From: UMGS1519 sp963621885
GTDB lineage: Bacteria > Actinomycetota > Coriobacteriia > Coriobacteriales > Eggerthellaceae
Length of the DNA: 12,416 nt
Direction: 5' to 3'
Assembly (NCBI GenBank): GCA_963621885.1
Contig: CAVFFT010000082.1
Span: forward strand, 1 to 12,416
Shown here piece after piece: positions 6,740 to 12,416 of this stretch; the stretch's first letter is position 1; each line of letters begins with the position of its first letter. A program made the translations under genes and the position numbers. A model generated the notes under the pieces. It did not search any database. It was not told the origin of the DNA and saw only the letters and a list, made by a program, of their open reading frames with translations.

Positions 6740-7669
6740 ATGGCACCATTTGGCCGTTTTGGAAACATGTTTCCGCCGAAGGAGATTGACGAAAAGCCTT
6801 ATCTATTAGATATCGAGCCATTCCGTATCAAGGGAAATCTCTACTACGCGGGCAACGCACAGTATTCGTGCCTTGTCATTGACACAGGTGAAGGCGTGAT
6901 TCTGCTTGACGCGCCGCCGGCGGAACACACGGCAACCACGATCAACAACCTTTGGAAGCTCGGCTTCACCCCGAATGATGTGAAAATCATTCTTCTCTCC
7001 CACGAGCATATCGATCATTACGGCGCGGCAATGTGGCTCAAGCATTACACCGGCGCTCAAATCTATCTCAGTCGTGTAGGCGCTGAAGACATTAAAGCGC
7101 ACCCCGCGTTTTACGACCATATGGAAGCCAATTTCAGCCCGGTCAACATACGTGTCGTTCCCGACGTTCTTCTTGAGGACGGAGATGTCATCGAGCTGGG
7201 GAACACGTCTATCCGCTGCGTTGCGACACCCGGCCATTCCCGTGGCACCATGTCTCATTTCTGGACATTGCACGATGGAGACCGCGACTACCGCGCGGGC
7301 ATTTTTGGCGGAGGCGGGTTCCTTACGCTTAGAGAGGAAATGCTCGCGGATGACGGACTCGATCTGAGCTGGCGCGATGTGTTCGCCTCTTCAATCGATA
7401 AGGTTTGGAACGAACCGGTCGACATCATGCTAGGAAACCATCCCTTCCATGCGGATACCCTGCAGAAACGCATCGCGCAAGTGAGGGGAAACGAAGATGC
7501 ATTTGTTGACCCAAGCGCCTGGCATAGACTATTAGGCGAGCTCAAGGCAAGCTTCGCCGAATTCCGCACCTATTCGCCAGACGAGATCAAGGGCTGCTTC
7601 ATCGATAGCAATTTCGATGAGTTCAGTGGCAGACACCTTCGTCAGCTTAAAGCCGAAGAAGCCCTCTAA
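6740..7669 (+). CDS. Metallo-beta-lactamase-fold hydrolase, subclass B3-like, cytoplasmic
   Basis: A 309-residue metallo-beta-lactamase-fold enzyme. The signature H-E-H-I-D-H at 88-93 supplies two His ligands for one zinc, and Asp92 and His93 for the second. TPGHSRG places the next ligand at His166, and GNHPFH places the last at His234. This order, and the lead-in NLYYAGNAQYSCLVID, resemble subclass B3 lactamases and their non-lactamase relatives. There is no signal peptide, whereas true B3 lactamases are exported, so an intracellular role on an imported ester, lactone or amide is more likely than antibiotic resistance. A C-terminal extension follows His234 (about 75 residues). The start ATG 6740 has AGAGGAGA ending 4 nt upstream. 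It is divergent from the MFS carrier, with LysR-type boxes between them, and ends at a strong terminator. Fold and metal site are clear; substrate is not. Confidence 0.9.
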   Translation: MAPFGRFGNMFPPKEIDEKPYLLDIEPFRIKGNLYYAGNAQYSCLVIDTGEGVILLDAPPAEHTATTINNLWKLGFTPNDVKIILLSHEHIDHYGAAMWLKHYTGAQIYLSRVGAEDIKAHPAFYDHMEANFSPVNIRVVPDVLLEDGDVIELGNTSIRCVATPGHSRGTMSHFWTLHDGDRDYRAGIFGGGGFLTLREEMLADDGLDLSWRDVFASSIDKVWNEPVDIMLGNHPFHADTLQKRIAQVRGNEDAFVDPSAWHRLLGELKASFAEFRTYSPDEIKGCFIDSNFDEFSGRHLRQLKAEEAL

Positions 7670-7694
7670 GGCATACAACACAACATGCCTCGCA

Positions 7695-7739
7695 GCAGAA
7701 TAGGGTTCGCGCATATGCGAGCCCTATTCTGCATTTTTT
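7695..7739 (+). terminator. Strong intrinsic terminator after the metallo-hydrolase
   Basis: GCAGAATAGGG (7695-7705) pairs with CCCTATTCTGC (7722-7732). The stem continues through a wobble pair to TCGC/GCGA, giving about 16 bp with a 6-nt loop. Six T follow at 7734-7739. It sits 25 bp after the stop codon and just before the convergent LysR gene, whose own transcript could also fold at this hairpin but lacks a T-tract on that side. Confidence 0.9.
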
Positions 7740-7757
7740 GAACGGACGCGTTCGGCG

Positions 7758-8750
7758 CTACTTGCCAGGGTTCGAAAATTCAAAATCACCTTGCTCTTCG
7801 GGACCCTCATTAGAAAGGCCCGCCCTCTGATACCCATATCGTTGAGCCAAAAGTTCAGGAGCCGCATCTAGGTAATCTTGCAGGAAGTCGGCAAAAGCCC
7901 AGGCAGCATCCGATGGCTTCCCAGCAGACATAAAGTGGAGATACAAGTTTCGTGGCATCGAAACATCAAGCAGGGGCTTTATCACCAAATCGTAGTTCGA
8001 CCCCATAAACCAAGAGAGATCAAACCCAAAGCAACAGACTTGTCCCCTTTCCACCAGCTCAAGGGCTTCATGAACCCACTGAACCTCGGAGACAACCGGA
8101 GGCGCAATGCCCTTCTGACCACAAAGCAGATAATGCAAGGTCCGACCGTCAAGGGATCCATCCCGCTTGTCTTTTCCTTGGGCGCCCACAACGACAAAAT
8201 CGTCGTATTTCAGGTCGGTTAGGCAAACACCGCTTTCCTTTGCCATCCTATGGTCAAGCGGCAAAGCGACAACAGGCTGGTCAGACCCCAGATAAATGTA
8301 CGAATCGTCAGAAATGCGGTTCAAGGTCGAAACGATTTCCACGTCCACGCTGGAGCGTAAAAACAAAGTGGAACCCGGAAAGCCCAGTCGCACGCGGAAG
8401 CCGGAATTGCGTTTTCTAAACGCATTCACGAGAGTTCCTATGTTGCCTAAGGGCATTTGATGAATGCAGTTCACGGTCCGTTCGCGATCTTCATCCTCAT
8501 GGCCAAGAGCAGCGACGGTTTCAGCAAGAATAGCCTCTATCATGCGAACCCGGTCAACGAGATATTTGCCATCGCCATTGAGTTCCAAAGTGCGCCCACG
8601 GCGATTGAATAGCTGCACGCCCAATTCCGTTTCCAAATTGCGCAGGGAAACCGACAGCGATGGCTGGGAAACATGGAGAGACTCCGCCGCGGACGACATG
8701 CTGCCGCACTCCGCAATAGCGAGGAAATACTTCAACTGCCGCAGCTCCAT
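7758..8750 (-). CDS. LysR-family transcriptional regulator
   Basis: A 330-residue DNA-binding regulator. Residues 1-60 are a canonical LysR winged helix-turn-helix (MELRQLKYFLAIAE, then S-M-S-S-A-A-E-S-L-H-V-S-Q-P-S-L-S). A linker helix follows, then a periplasmic-binding-protein-like effector domain of normal size. The start ATG 8750 has GAGGG 5 nt upstream. It is divergent from the HSL esterase (8938) and convergent with the metallo-hydrolase, so it sits in the middle of the genes that carry ATAG-N7-CTAT boxes. LysR proteins typically bind such T-N11-A dyads as tetramers and activate a divergent neighbour when an effector binds. The effector here is probably the substrate or product of the adjacent enzymes. 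The pair of boxes at 8844-8878 may also control the regulator's own gene. Family call is firm; the regulon is inferred. Confidence 0.95.
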   Translation of the reverse strand: MELRQLKYFLAIAECGSMSSAAESLHVSQPSLSVSLRNLETELGVQLFNRRGRTLELNGDGKYLVDRVRMIEAILAETVAALGHEDEDRERTVNCIHQMPLGNIGTLVNAFRKRNSGFRVRLGFPGSTLFLRSSVDVEIVSTLNRISDDSYIYLGSDQPVVALPLDHRMAKESGVCLTDLKYDDFVVVGAQGKDKRDGSLDGRTLHYLLCGQKGIAPPVVSEVQWVHEALELVERGQVCCFGFDLSWFMGSNYDLVIKPLLDVSMPRNLYLHFMSAGKPSDAAWAFADFLQDYLDAAPELLAQRYGYQRAGLSNEGPEEQGDFEFSNPGK

Positions 8751-8786
8751 ATAGGCCCTCTTTCAATGAAACTCTCGTGCGAGACC

Positions 8787-8814
8787 ATTATACGATTCGG
8801 TTTGCGTCTCAAAA
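8787..8814 (-). promoter_or_regulatory. Putative promoter of the LysR gene
   Basis: A perfect TATAAT lies on the minus strand (8792 to 8787), with a weak TTTTGA (8814 to 8809) 16 bp upstream as -35. Transcription would begin near 8780, inside a short dyad (TCTCG-TG-CGAGA, 8773-8784), leaving about 30 nt of leader. The LysR-type box at 8844-8858 is about 30 bp upstream of the -35. Confidence 0.45.
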
Positions 8815-8843
8815 GCGAATGCAACCCCCGTAAAGCTCCCTTA

Positions 8844-8878
8844 ATAGCAGCGAACTATTTCATATTGTTGGTCTCAAT
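8844..8878. promoter_or_regulatory. Phased LysR-type box pair facing the esterase
   Basis: A perfect ATAG-N7-CTAT (8844-8858) is followed exactly 20 bp later by ATTG-N7-CAAT (8864-8878), also a perfect dyad though of variant sequence. The ATAG box is distal and the variant proximal to the esterase. The linker and right half-site (ACTATTTCATAT, 8854-8865) are identical to 6525-6536 in front of the MFS carrier. Confidence 0.65.
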
Positions 8879-8907
8879 TTGAATTGGGGCGACGCGGCGT
8901 TTACGCT
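8879..8907 (+). promoter_or_regulatory. Putative activator-dependent promoter of the esterase
   Basis: TTGAAT (8879-8884) lies at a -35 position immediately after the proximal LysR-type box. TACGCT (8902-8907) is a poor -10 at 17-bp spacing. Start of transcription near 8914 would leave a leader of about 24 nt containing the ribosome site AAGGAG (8926-8931). Confidence 0.35.
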
Positions 8908-8937
8908 TCACTCAAACGCATGAAGAAGGAGCAACCC

Positions 8938-9879
8938 ATGAAGATGATTCCCTTTCCTGGCATGGAAGACAACGTCCGCATGTACACCGAAGACCTGTCC
9001 CCGGAAGAAGCCAATGCCCTCACAGCGCCCATGATGCAGAAGATGCTTTCGTTCACTCTGCCCGACGATATCGAAGCCATCGACTTCACCATCCCGGGAC
9101 CGGATGAGGGGCAAACCATTCCCCTGCATATGCTTCGCCCGAAAAGCCTTGAGGCAAACGCTCCCGTGGTGATCGATTTCCATGGCGGCGGCTGGGTGCA
9201 AGGGGACGCAAAGGCGGACGACTCCCGCAATTGCCAGATCATCTCGTTCCTTCCCTGCATTTTCATCGCTCCGAATTACCGCTTGTCAAATGAAAGCGTG
9301 CACTTCCCCGCACCGCATCACGACGCGCTGGCGGTTTACCAATGGACCCTCGAGCATATCGGGGAATATGGCGGGGATTCCAGCCGGATCGCGCTTTATG
9401 GCACCAGCGCCGGCGCCAACATAGCGGCAGGGCTTCAGCTCAAGATTAGGGACTTGGGACTTCCCCAACCTGCCGTCTGCATATTCAACTGCCCCGCGCT
9501 GTATAAGGGAACCACACCTTCAAAGCAGGCGATTGGCAAGAGCATCGGGCCGGCAAACACGCCGTTCTTCCAGCAGGCCGAATACATTTACGAGCCGGCA
9601 AATGGACAAACGCCTTCGTATTACGCCTTCCCCTTGTATTGCCCGGACGTCTCGGGGCTTGGTCCCACCTCTCTCATATTGGGCGAGTACGACCCCCTTC
9701 GCTCTGAAGGGCTCACGTACGCATGCCGCCTGCTCGATGCCGAGGTTCCGGCGGAAATCCATGTGGTGTCGGGCGTCAGCCACGCATTCTGCGGAGACAC
9801 CGAATCGCCCCTGGTTGTGCACACTGTCAAAGGCATCGCCATCACGCTGGCCCGCTGGTTTGGCATGGGGAGCCTCTAA
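8938..9879 (+). CDS. HSL-family (family IV) alpha/beta-hydrolase esterase
   Basis: A 313-residue cytoplasmic esterase of the hormone-sensitive-lipase family. The oxyanion motif H-G-G-G-W is at 82-86 and the nucleophile motif G-T-S-A-G at 155-159, with catalytic Ser157. The likely acid is Asp252 (LGEYDPL) and the catalytic His is His282 (SGVSHAF). Members cleave short acyl esters and some xenobiotic or amide bonds. The start ATG 8938 is chosen because AAGGAG (8926-8931) sits 6 nt upstream. A TTG start at 8884 would overlap the predicted promoter, and ATG 8920 lacks a ribosome site. The gene is divergent from the LysR regulator, with phased LysR-type boxes between them, and is probably induced together with the MFS carrier and metallo-hydrolase. 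No clear terminator follows. Family and triad are firm; substrate is unknown. Confidence 0.9.
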   Translation: MKMIPFPGMEDNVRMYTEDLSPEEANALTAPMMQKMLSFTLPDDIEAIDFTIPGPDEGQTIPLHMLRPKSLEANAPVVIDFHGGGWVQGDAKADDSRNCQIISFLPCIFIAPNYRLSNESVHFPAPHHDALAVYQWTLEHIGEYGGDSSRIALYGTSAGANIAAGLQLKIRDLGLPQPAVCIFNCPALYKGTTPSKQAIGKSIGPANTPFFQQAEYIYEPANGQTPSYYAFPLYCPDVSGLGPTSLILGEYDPLRSEGLTYACRLLDAEVPAEIHVVSGVSHAFCGDTESPLVVHTVKGIAITLARWFGMGSL

Positions 9880-10021
9880 GTTCTGCTTGTTGGCGGCGCG
9901 AATCCGAACATACCTCTCATCACGCCCGGTACCTTAGTCGCATAGTTTGAATCGCAACACCTTTTACGTTCCTGATCGACTTGCCAATGATCTTGCCAAC
10001 TTATCAAGTCTCTTGCTAAAC

Positions 10022-10051
10022 GTCGGCGGCGTGGAAATCCTGCCGCATGGC
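10022..10051 (+). repeat. 30-bp direct repeat, left copy
   Basis: The block begins GTCGGCGGCGTGGAAATCC and ends GCCGCATGGC. It matches 10699-10728 with only two mismatches. The two copies precede the two leaderless-looking genes at 10119 and 10777 and flank the first of them. Confidence 0.65.
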
Positions 10052-10112
10052 GCACGTCGGTCATCTTCGGCCGTATGGCACATATCCGTCATCACCGGCC
10101 GTATGGCATAAT
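10042..10112 (+). repeat. 28-bp tandem repeat leading into a promoter, three units
   Basis: GCCG-YATGGC recurs at 10042, 10070 and 10098, exactly 28 bp apart. The last two units also share GTCATC-NN-CGGCCGTATGGCA (10060-10080 and 10088-10108). Each unit contains a GCC-N4-GGC dyad. The third unit ends in the CATAAT that forms the -10 of the next gene, so these may be stacked operator sites or duplicated promoter copies. Confidence 0.6.
10104..10112 (+). promoter_or_regulatory. Extended -10 promoter for a leaderless transcript
   Basis: TG at 10104-10105, one base, then CATAAT (10107-10112) form an extended -10. Only 6 nt separate it from ATG 10119, so transcription would begin at or next to the A of the start codon. 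No -35 consensus is seen 17-18 bp upstream, as expected for extended -10 promoters. Confidence 0.5.
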
Positions 10113-10118
10113 CGGCTG

Positions 10119-10691
10119 ATGGAAAAGGTGCCGCAGAACATACTCAAGGTGAACAACCGGGCAGAGTTTCACGAATGGCTGCGTCTTAATGCCGCAACCG
10201 AAAGCGAATGCTGGGTTGTAGCAAAACGCGGCAAACCCGCGGACGACAACCGTCTCTACTATCTGGATGCCGTTGAGGAGGCGCTCTGTTTCGGGTGGAT
10301 AGACTCCACGTATCGCAAGCTCGATGGCATAGCGATGCAGCGCTTCAGCCCCCGTCGGCCAGGAAGCGTATGGACCGAACTCAACAAGGAGAGGGTTCGC
10401 CGCCTTGAGCGGCTCGGCCTCATGACCGACGCGGGACGGGCGGTGCTCCCAGCCATGGGACCACGTTCCTTCAAGATGGACCCCGACGTGGAACGCGCAC
10501 TCAAGGAGGCGCGGGTTTTCTCGAAATTCAAAAGCTTTCCGCCGCTCTACCAGCGCATTCGTGCATACAACGTCGCGTTCTACAAGAATCGGGACAAGCA
10601 GGCCTATGCCAAGGCGCTGACGCATCTTATCGAAGAGACCAAGAAAGGTCACATGTTCGGCGAATGGAACGACTACGGCCGCCTCGCATAG
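10119..10691 (+). CDS. YdeI/OmpD-associated family protein (OmdA-like)
   Basis: A 190-residue soluble protein recognised by features of the YdeI/OmpD-associated (bacteriocin-protection) family. It has F-H-E-W-L-R-L-N near the start, the central E-A-L-C-F-G-W-I-D-S block, and R-F-S-P-R-R-P-G-S-V-W-T-E-L-N-K-E-R-V, followed by L-G-L-M-T-D-A-G-R. Members are linked to survival under peptide or envelope stress, but no biochemical activity is established. The ATG at 10119 is chosen over the upstream ATG at 10047 because the extra 24 residues run through the 28-bp repeats and the promoter. No Shine-Dalgarno sequence precedes either start; with CATAAT 6 nt upstream the mRNA is probably leaderless. 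The CynX-type transporter follows 85 bp later with its own promoter. Family call is good; role is open. Confidence 0.85.
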   Translation: MEKVPQNILKVNNRAEFHEWLRLNAATESECWVVAKRGKPADDNRLYYLDAVEEALCFGWIDSTYRKLDGIAMQRFSPRRPGSVWTELNKERVRRLERLGLMTDAGRAVLPAMGPRSFKMDPDVERALKEARVFSKFKSFPPLYQRIRAYNVAFYKNRDKQAYAKALTHLIEETKKGHMFGEWNDYGRLA

Positions 10692-10698
10692 GACGAAA

Positions 10699-10728
10699 GT
10701 CGGCGGCGTGGAAATCCGGCCGCAGGGC
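10699..10728 (+). repeat. 30-bp direct repeat, right copy
   Basis: It repeats 10022-10051 with two mismatches and starts 7 bp after the stop codon of the YdeI-like gene. It runs into GGCCGTGTGGCAT (10726-10738), a further variant of the GGCCGTATGGCA block seen in the 28-bp repeats. Confidence 0.65.
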
Positions 10729-10761
10729 CGTGTGGCATGCGCATAAAAGAGCCGCGACGGG

Positions 10762-10767
10762 TATAGT
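10762..10767 (+). promoter_or_regulatory. -10 element of the CynX-type gene, near-leaderless
   Basis: TATAGT (10762-10767) matches the -10 consensus at five of six positions and ends 9 nt before ATG 10777. No Shine-Dalgarno sequence lies between, so the transcript would have a leader of only zero to a few nucleotides. No good -35 is evident. Confidence 0.5.
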
Positions 10768-10776
10768 AACGGCGTC

Positions 10777-12111
10777 ATGAGGGATACACGCAGAGAACAA
10801 CTAGCGGCGGCCGTCATCTTCCTTGTCGCCCTGAACCTCCGGCCGGCGATTATCGCCGTCGGACCACTGCTTTCGCAGATTGGCACCAGCCTCGGCTGGG
10901 GCGAATCGCTGCTGGGGCTTTTAGGCTCGCTGCCGCTGCTTGCCTTTGCGGCGTTGAGCTTTTTGGTGCGCTATATCACCGACCGCTTCGACACCGACAA
11001 GGTGCTGCTGGCAGCGCTCGTACTCCTTGCCGGAGGCTGCGTGCTTCGTTCCGCCTGCGGGGCAACGGGCGTTTGGATTGGCACGGTTATCATCGGCGGC
11101 TCCATAGCCGTAGGAAACGTGCTCGCGCCCGCCATCGTCAAGCGCGACTATCCCGAGCATATCGCCATGGCGACCGGCGCCTACTCCGCATTCGTGACCA
11201 CCGGTTCCGCTATCGCAGGATTGACTGCATCGGCACTCGCCGATGCTTTGGGAGGCTGGCGCGAAGCGCTGGCATTCTGGGCTATTCCCGCCTTGATTGC
11301 CGCGTTGCTCTGGTTCCTGAAAATGCGCGAACGGGAAAAGAATGCGCTGGAAAGCTGTCAGGCGAATGGAGCGTCGGAAGGCGAACAGCCTCTTGATGAC
11401 AAATGCAAAGTGGACTGCGCAGACGGAACCACAAATGCCGCTTGCGAAGCTGAAGGCACCGCAGTTGAAATCGCAAGCACAGCCCACGAAACCGCCGCCG
11501 TCGACGACGGAAACGCCACAAGAAGATCGTCCGCCTCCGCGCCCGCTCCCCTCTGGAAGCGCCCGACGACCTGGCTTGTCACCTTATTCATGGGCTTGCA
11601 ATCGGCCGCGTTCTACACCTTCTCCAACTGGCTTCCCAGTTTCTCCGTCGCTGCTGGCTACACCTCCACGGAGGCCGGCCTGCACCTGTTCCTCTTCCAG
11701 ATAATCGGAACCTTCGCCGGCCTTGCCATCCCCCGTTTCATGTATGTCCGCGGCAACCAGATAACCGCCGGACTCATGGCAAGCACCCCTTTGCTCATCG
11801 CGGCGCTTGGATGGCTGCTATTTCCCCAGCTCACTCTTCTTTGGAGCATAGTCGGCGGCATCGGACAAGGATCTTCGCTCGTGGTGGCGCTCACCTTGAT
11901 ATCACTGCGCGGGACAGGCCATGCTGAAACCGTGGCGCTTTCGGGCATCGCCCAATCATTCGGATATCTTCTCGCCGCCTGCGGTCCGGCCATCTTCGGC
12001 GTGCTGCTGGAAGTAACCGGCACATTTGCCTGCCCGCTTATCTTCATGATTGCGCTGGCGCTCTGCCAATGCTCGCTCTGCTTTGTCGTAGGCAAAACGC
12101 CGAAGCACTAG
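10777..12111 (+). CDS. CynX/NimT-family MFS transporter
   Basis: A 444-residue 12-TM major-facilitator protein. The first helix N-L-R-P-A-I-I-A-V-G-P-L-L-S-Q-I-G and the following L-L-G-L-L-G-S-L-P-L-L are typical of the CynX/NimT/YycB group (cyanate, 2-nitroimidazole and related transporters). The W-L-P-S-F motif of the seventh helix is also present. The two six-helix halves are joined by an unusually long, hydrophilic loop (about residues 183-260) rich in Glu, Ala, Thr and Ser, with four Cys (194, 210, 214, 223). It starts at ATG 10777 without a Shine-Dalgarno site, just after TATAGT, so it is probably leaderless like the preceding gene. No hairpin terminator is visible after the stop. Family call is good; the substrate, and whether the preceding YdeI-like protein is functionally linked, are unknown. 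Confidence 0.88.
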   Translation: MRDTRREQLAAAVIFLVALNLRPAIIAVGPLLSQIGTSLGWGESLLGLLGSLPLLAFAALSFLVRYITDRFDTDKVLLAALVLLAGGCVLRSACGATGVWIGTVIIGGSIAVGNVLAPAIVKRDYPEHIAMATGAYSAFVTTGSAIAGLTASALADALGGWREALAFWAIPALIAALLWFLKMREREKNALESCQANGASEGEQPLDDKCKVDCADGTTNAACEAEGTAVEIASTAHETAAVDDGNATRRSSASAPAPLWKRPTTWLVTLFMGLQSAAFYTFSNWLPSFSVAAGYTSTEAGLHLFLFQIIGTFAGLAIPRFMYVRGNQITAGLMASTPLLIAALGWLLFPQLTLLWSIVGGIGQGSSLVVALTLISLRGTGHAETVALSGIAQSFGYLLAACGPAIFGVLLEVTGTFACPLIFMIALALCQCSLCFVVGKTPKH

Positions 12112-12310
12112 GCTCGCTGACCCCCAAATCGCAAGCCCCACGCAGCGAAGTCCCAGCCGGCAGCTGTCGCAGACAGAACCTCACCGCACACCCCGCCCGG
12201 CAAATCCCCCGCAAACCCCGTCCAGCGACGTAGCCCCGCGCAGCGAAACCTCGCCGCAAACCCCCGCCAAGCAACGCAAGCAAAGCCTCACCGCAAACCT
12301 CACCTTCATG
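12112..12310. repeat. C-rich low-complexity intergenic region with short repeats
   Basis: The stretch is strongly strand-skewed toward C and A. CCGCAAACC or a one-base variant occurs at 12183, 12209, 12254 and 12291. CGCAGCGAA occurs at 12141-12149 and 12239-12247, with CAGCGACG between. No periodic array, hairpin terminator or credible coding frame is seen. It may be a decayed repeat or simple expansion. Confidence 0.45.
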
Positions 12311-12410
12311 CATCTTAGTGCGCCGCTGTTGCAGCTTGGTTTTCCGTGCGAATGAACGTTACTGCTTCTGCGCTACTATGCGAGCTGCCGGCATCATGAA
12401 AGGAAGCAAG

Positions 12411-12416
12411 ATGAAA
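12411..12416 (+). CDS. Start of a gene cut by the window edge
   Basis: ATGAAA at the last six bases is preceded by AAAGGAAG, a good ribosome site 3-6 nt upstream, which favours this ATG over the in-frame ATG at 12396. TACTAT (12374-12379) could be its -10. Only Met-Lys is visible, a common opening for exported proteins and many others, so no product can be named. Confidence 0.45.

Larger units (their letters stand above)
9880..10118. other. Intergenic region with several short repeats
   Basis: No gene is seen. CTTGCCAA occurs at 9980-9987 and 9992-9999 (12-bp period). A block at 9958-9976 (CACCTTTTACGTTCCTGAT) nearly matches 207-222 at the other end of the window. From 10022 it becomes a promoter-proximal repeat zone described separately. 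Confidence 0.45.

Noticed and set aside
6740..7669. Antibiotic-resistance beta-lactamase
   Set aside because: Zinc ligands fit B3, but there is no signal peptide, and the carrier, esterase and regulator context points to metabolism.
10092..10886. 264-codon open frame on - across the YdeI-like gene
   Set aside because: It covers promoter repeats and two real genes in antisense and shows no recognisable domain or ribosome site.

Overview
This looks like chromosomal DNA of a GC-rich bacterium. Most genes have strong AGGAG-type ribosome sites and GC-rich third positions. The family mix (oxalate/formate-type MFS carrier, LysR regulator, B3-like metallo-hydrolase, HSL-type esterase, CPBP protease) and two genes that look leaderless fit an anaerobic gut actinobacterium of the Coriobacteriia/Eggerthellales. 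That placement is inference. There is no rRNA, tRNA, CRISPR array, transposase or phage gene.

Layout. Positions 1-358 hold two arrays of degenerate short tandem repeats before an alpha/beta hydrolase (359-1222, +). A roughly 380-base non-coding stretch leads to a CPBP-type membrane metalloprotease (1604-2560, +) and a hairpin terminator. Facing it is a DHA2-type MFS transporter fused to a CBS-domain pair (2711-4594, -), with a long putative leader. Next is a 12-TM MFS carrier (5027-6424, -), divergent from a cytoplasmic metallo-beta-lactamase-fold hydrolase (6740-7669, +). A convergent LysR regulator follows (7758-8750, -), divergent in turn from an HSL-family esterase (8938-9879, +). The right part carries a YdeI/OmpD-associated protein (10119-10691, +) and a CynX/NimT-type MFS transporter (10777-12111, +). 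Both lack Shine-Dalgarno sites and have -10 elements almost touching their start codons. A low-complexity C-rich stretch ends in the first codons of a truncated gene.

How the genes work together. The central block (5027-9879) appears to be one regulon. The two divergent intergenic regions contain three pairs of 15-bp LysR-type boxes. In each pair a perfect ATAG-N7-CTAT dyad sits distal to the controlled gene, and a second box lies exactly 20 bp closer to it. One pair faces each of the carrier, the metallo-hydrolase and the esterase. The simplest reading is that the LysR protein senses a small ester, lactone or amide (or a product of one) and switches on its uptake (MFS) and hydrolysis (metallo-hydrolase and esterase). 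The substrate cannot be read from the sequence. This inferred regulon is the strongest candidate here for an undescribed system.
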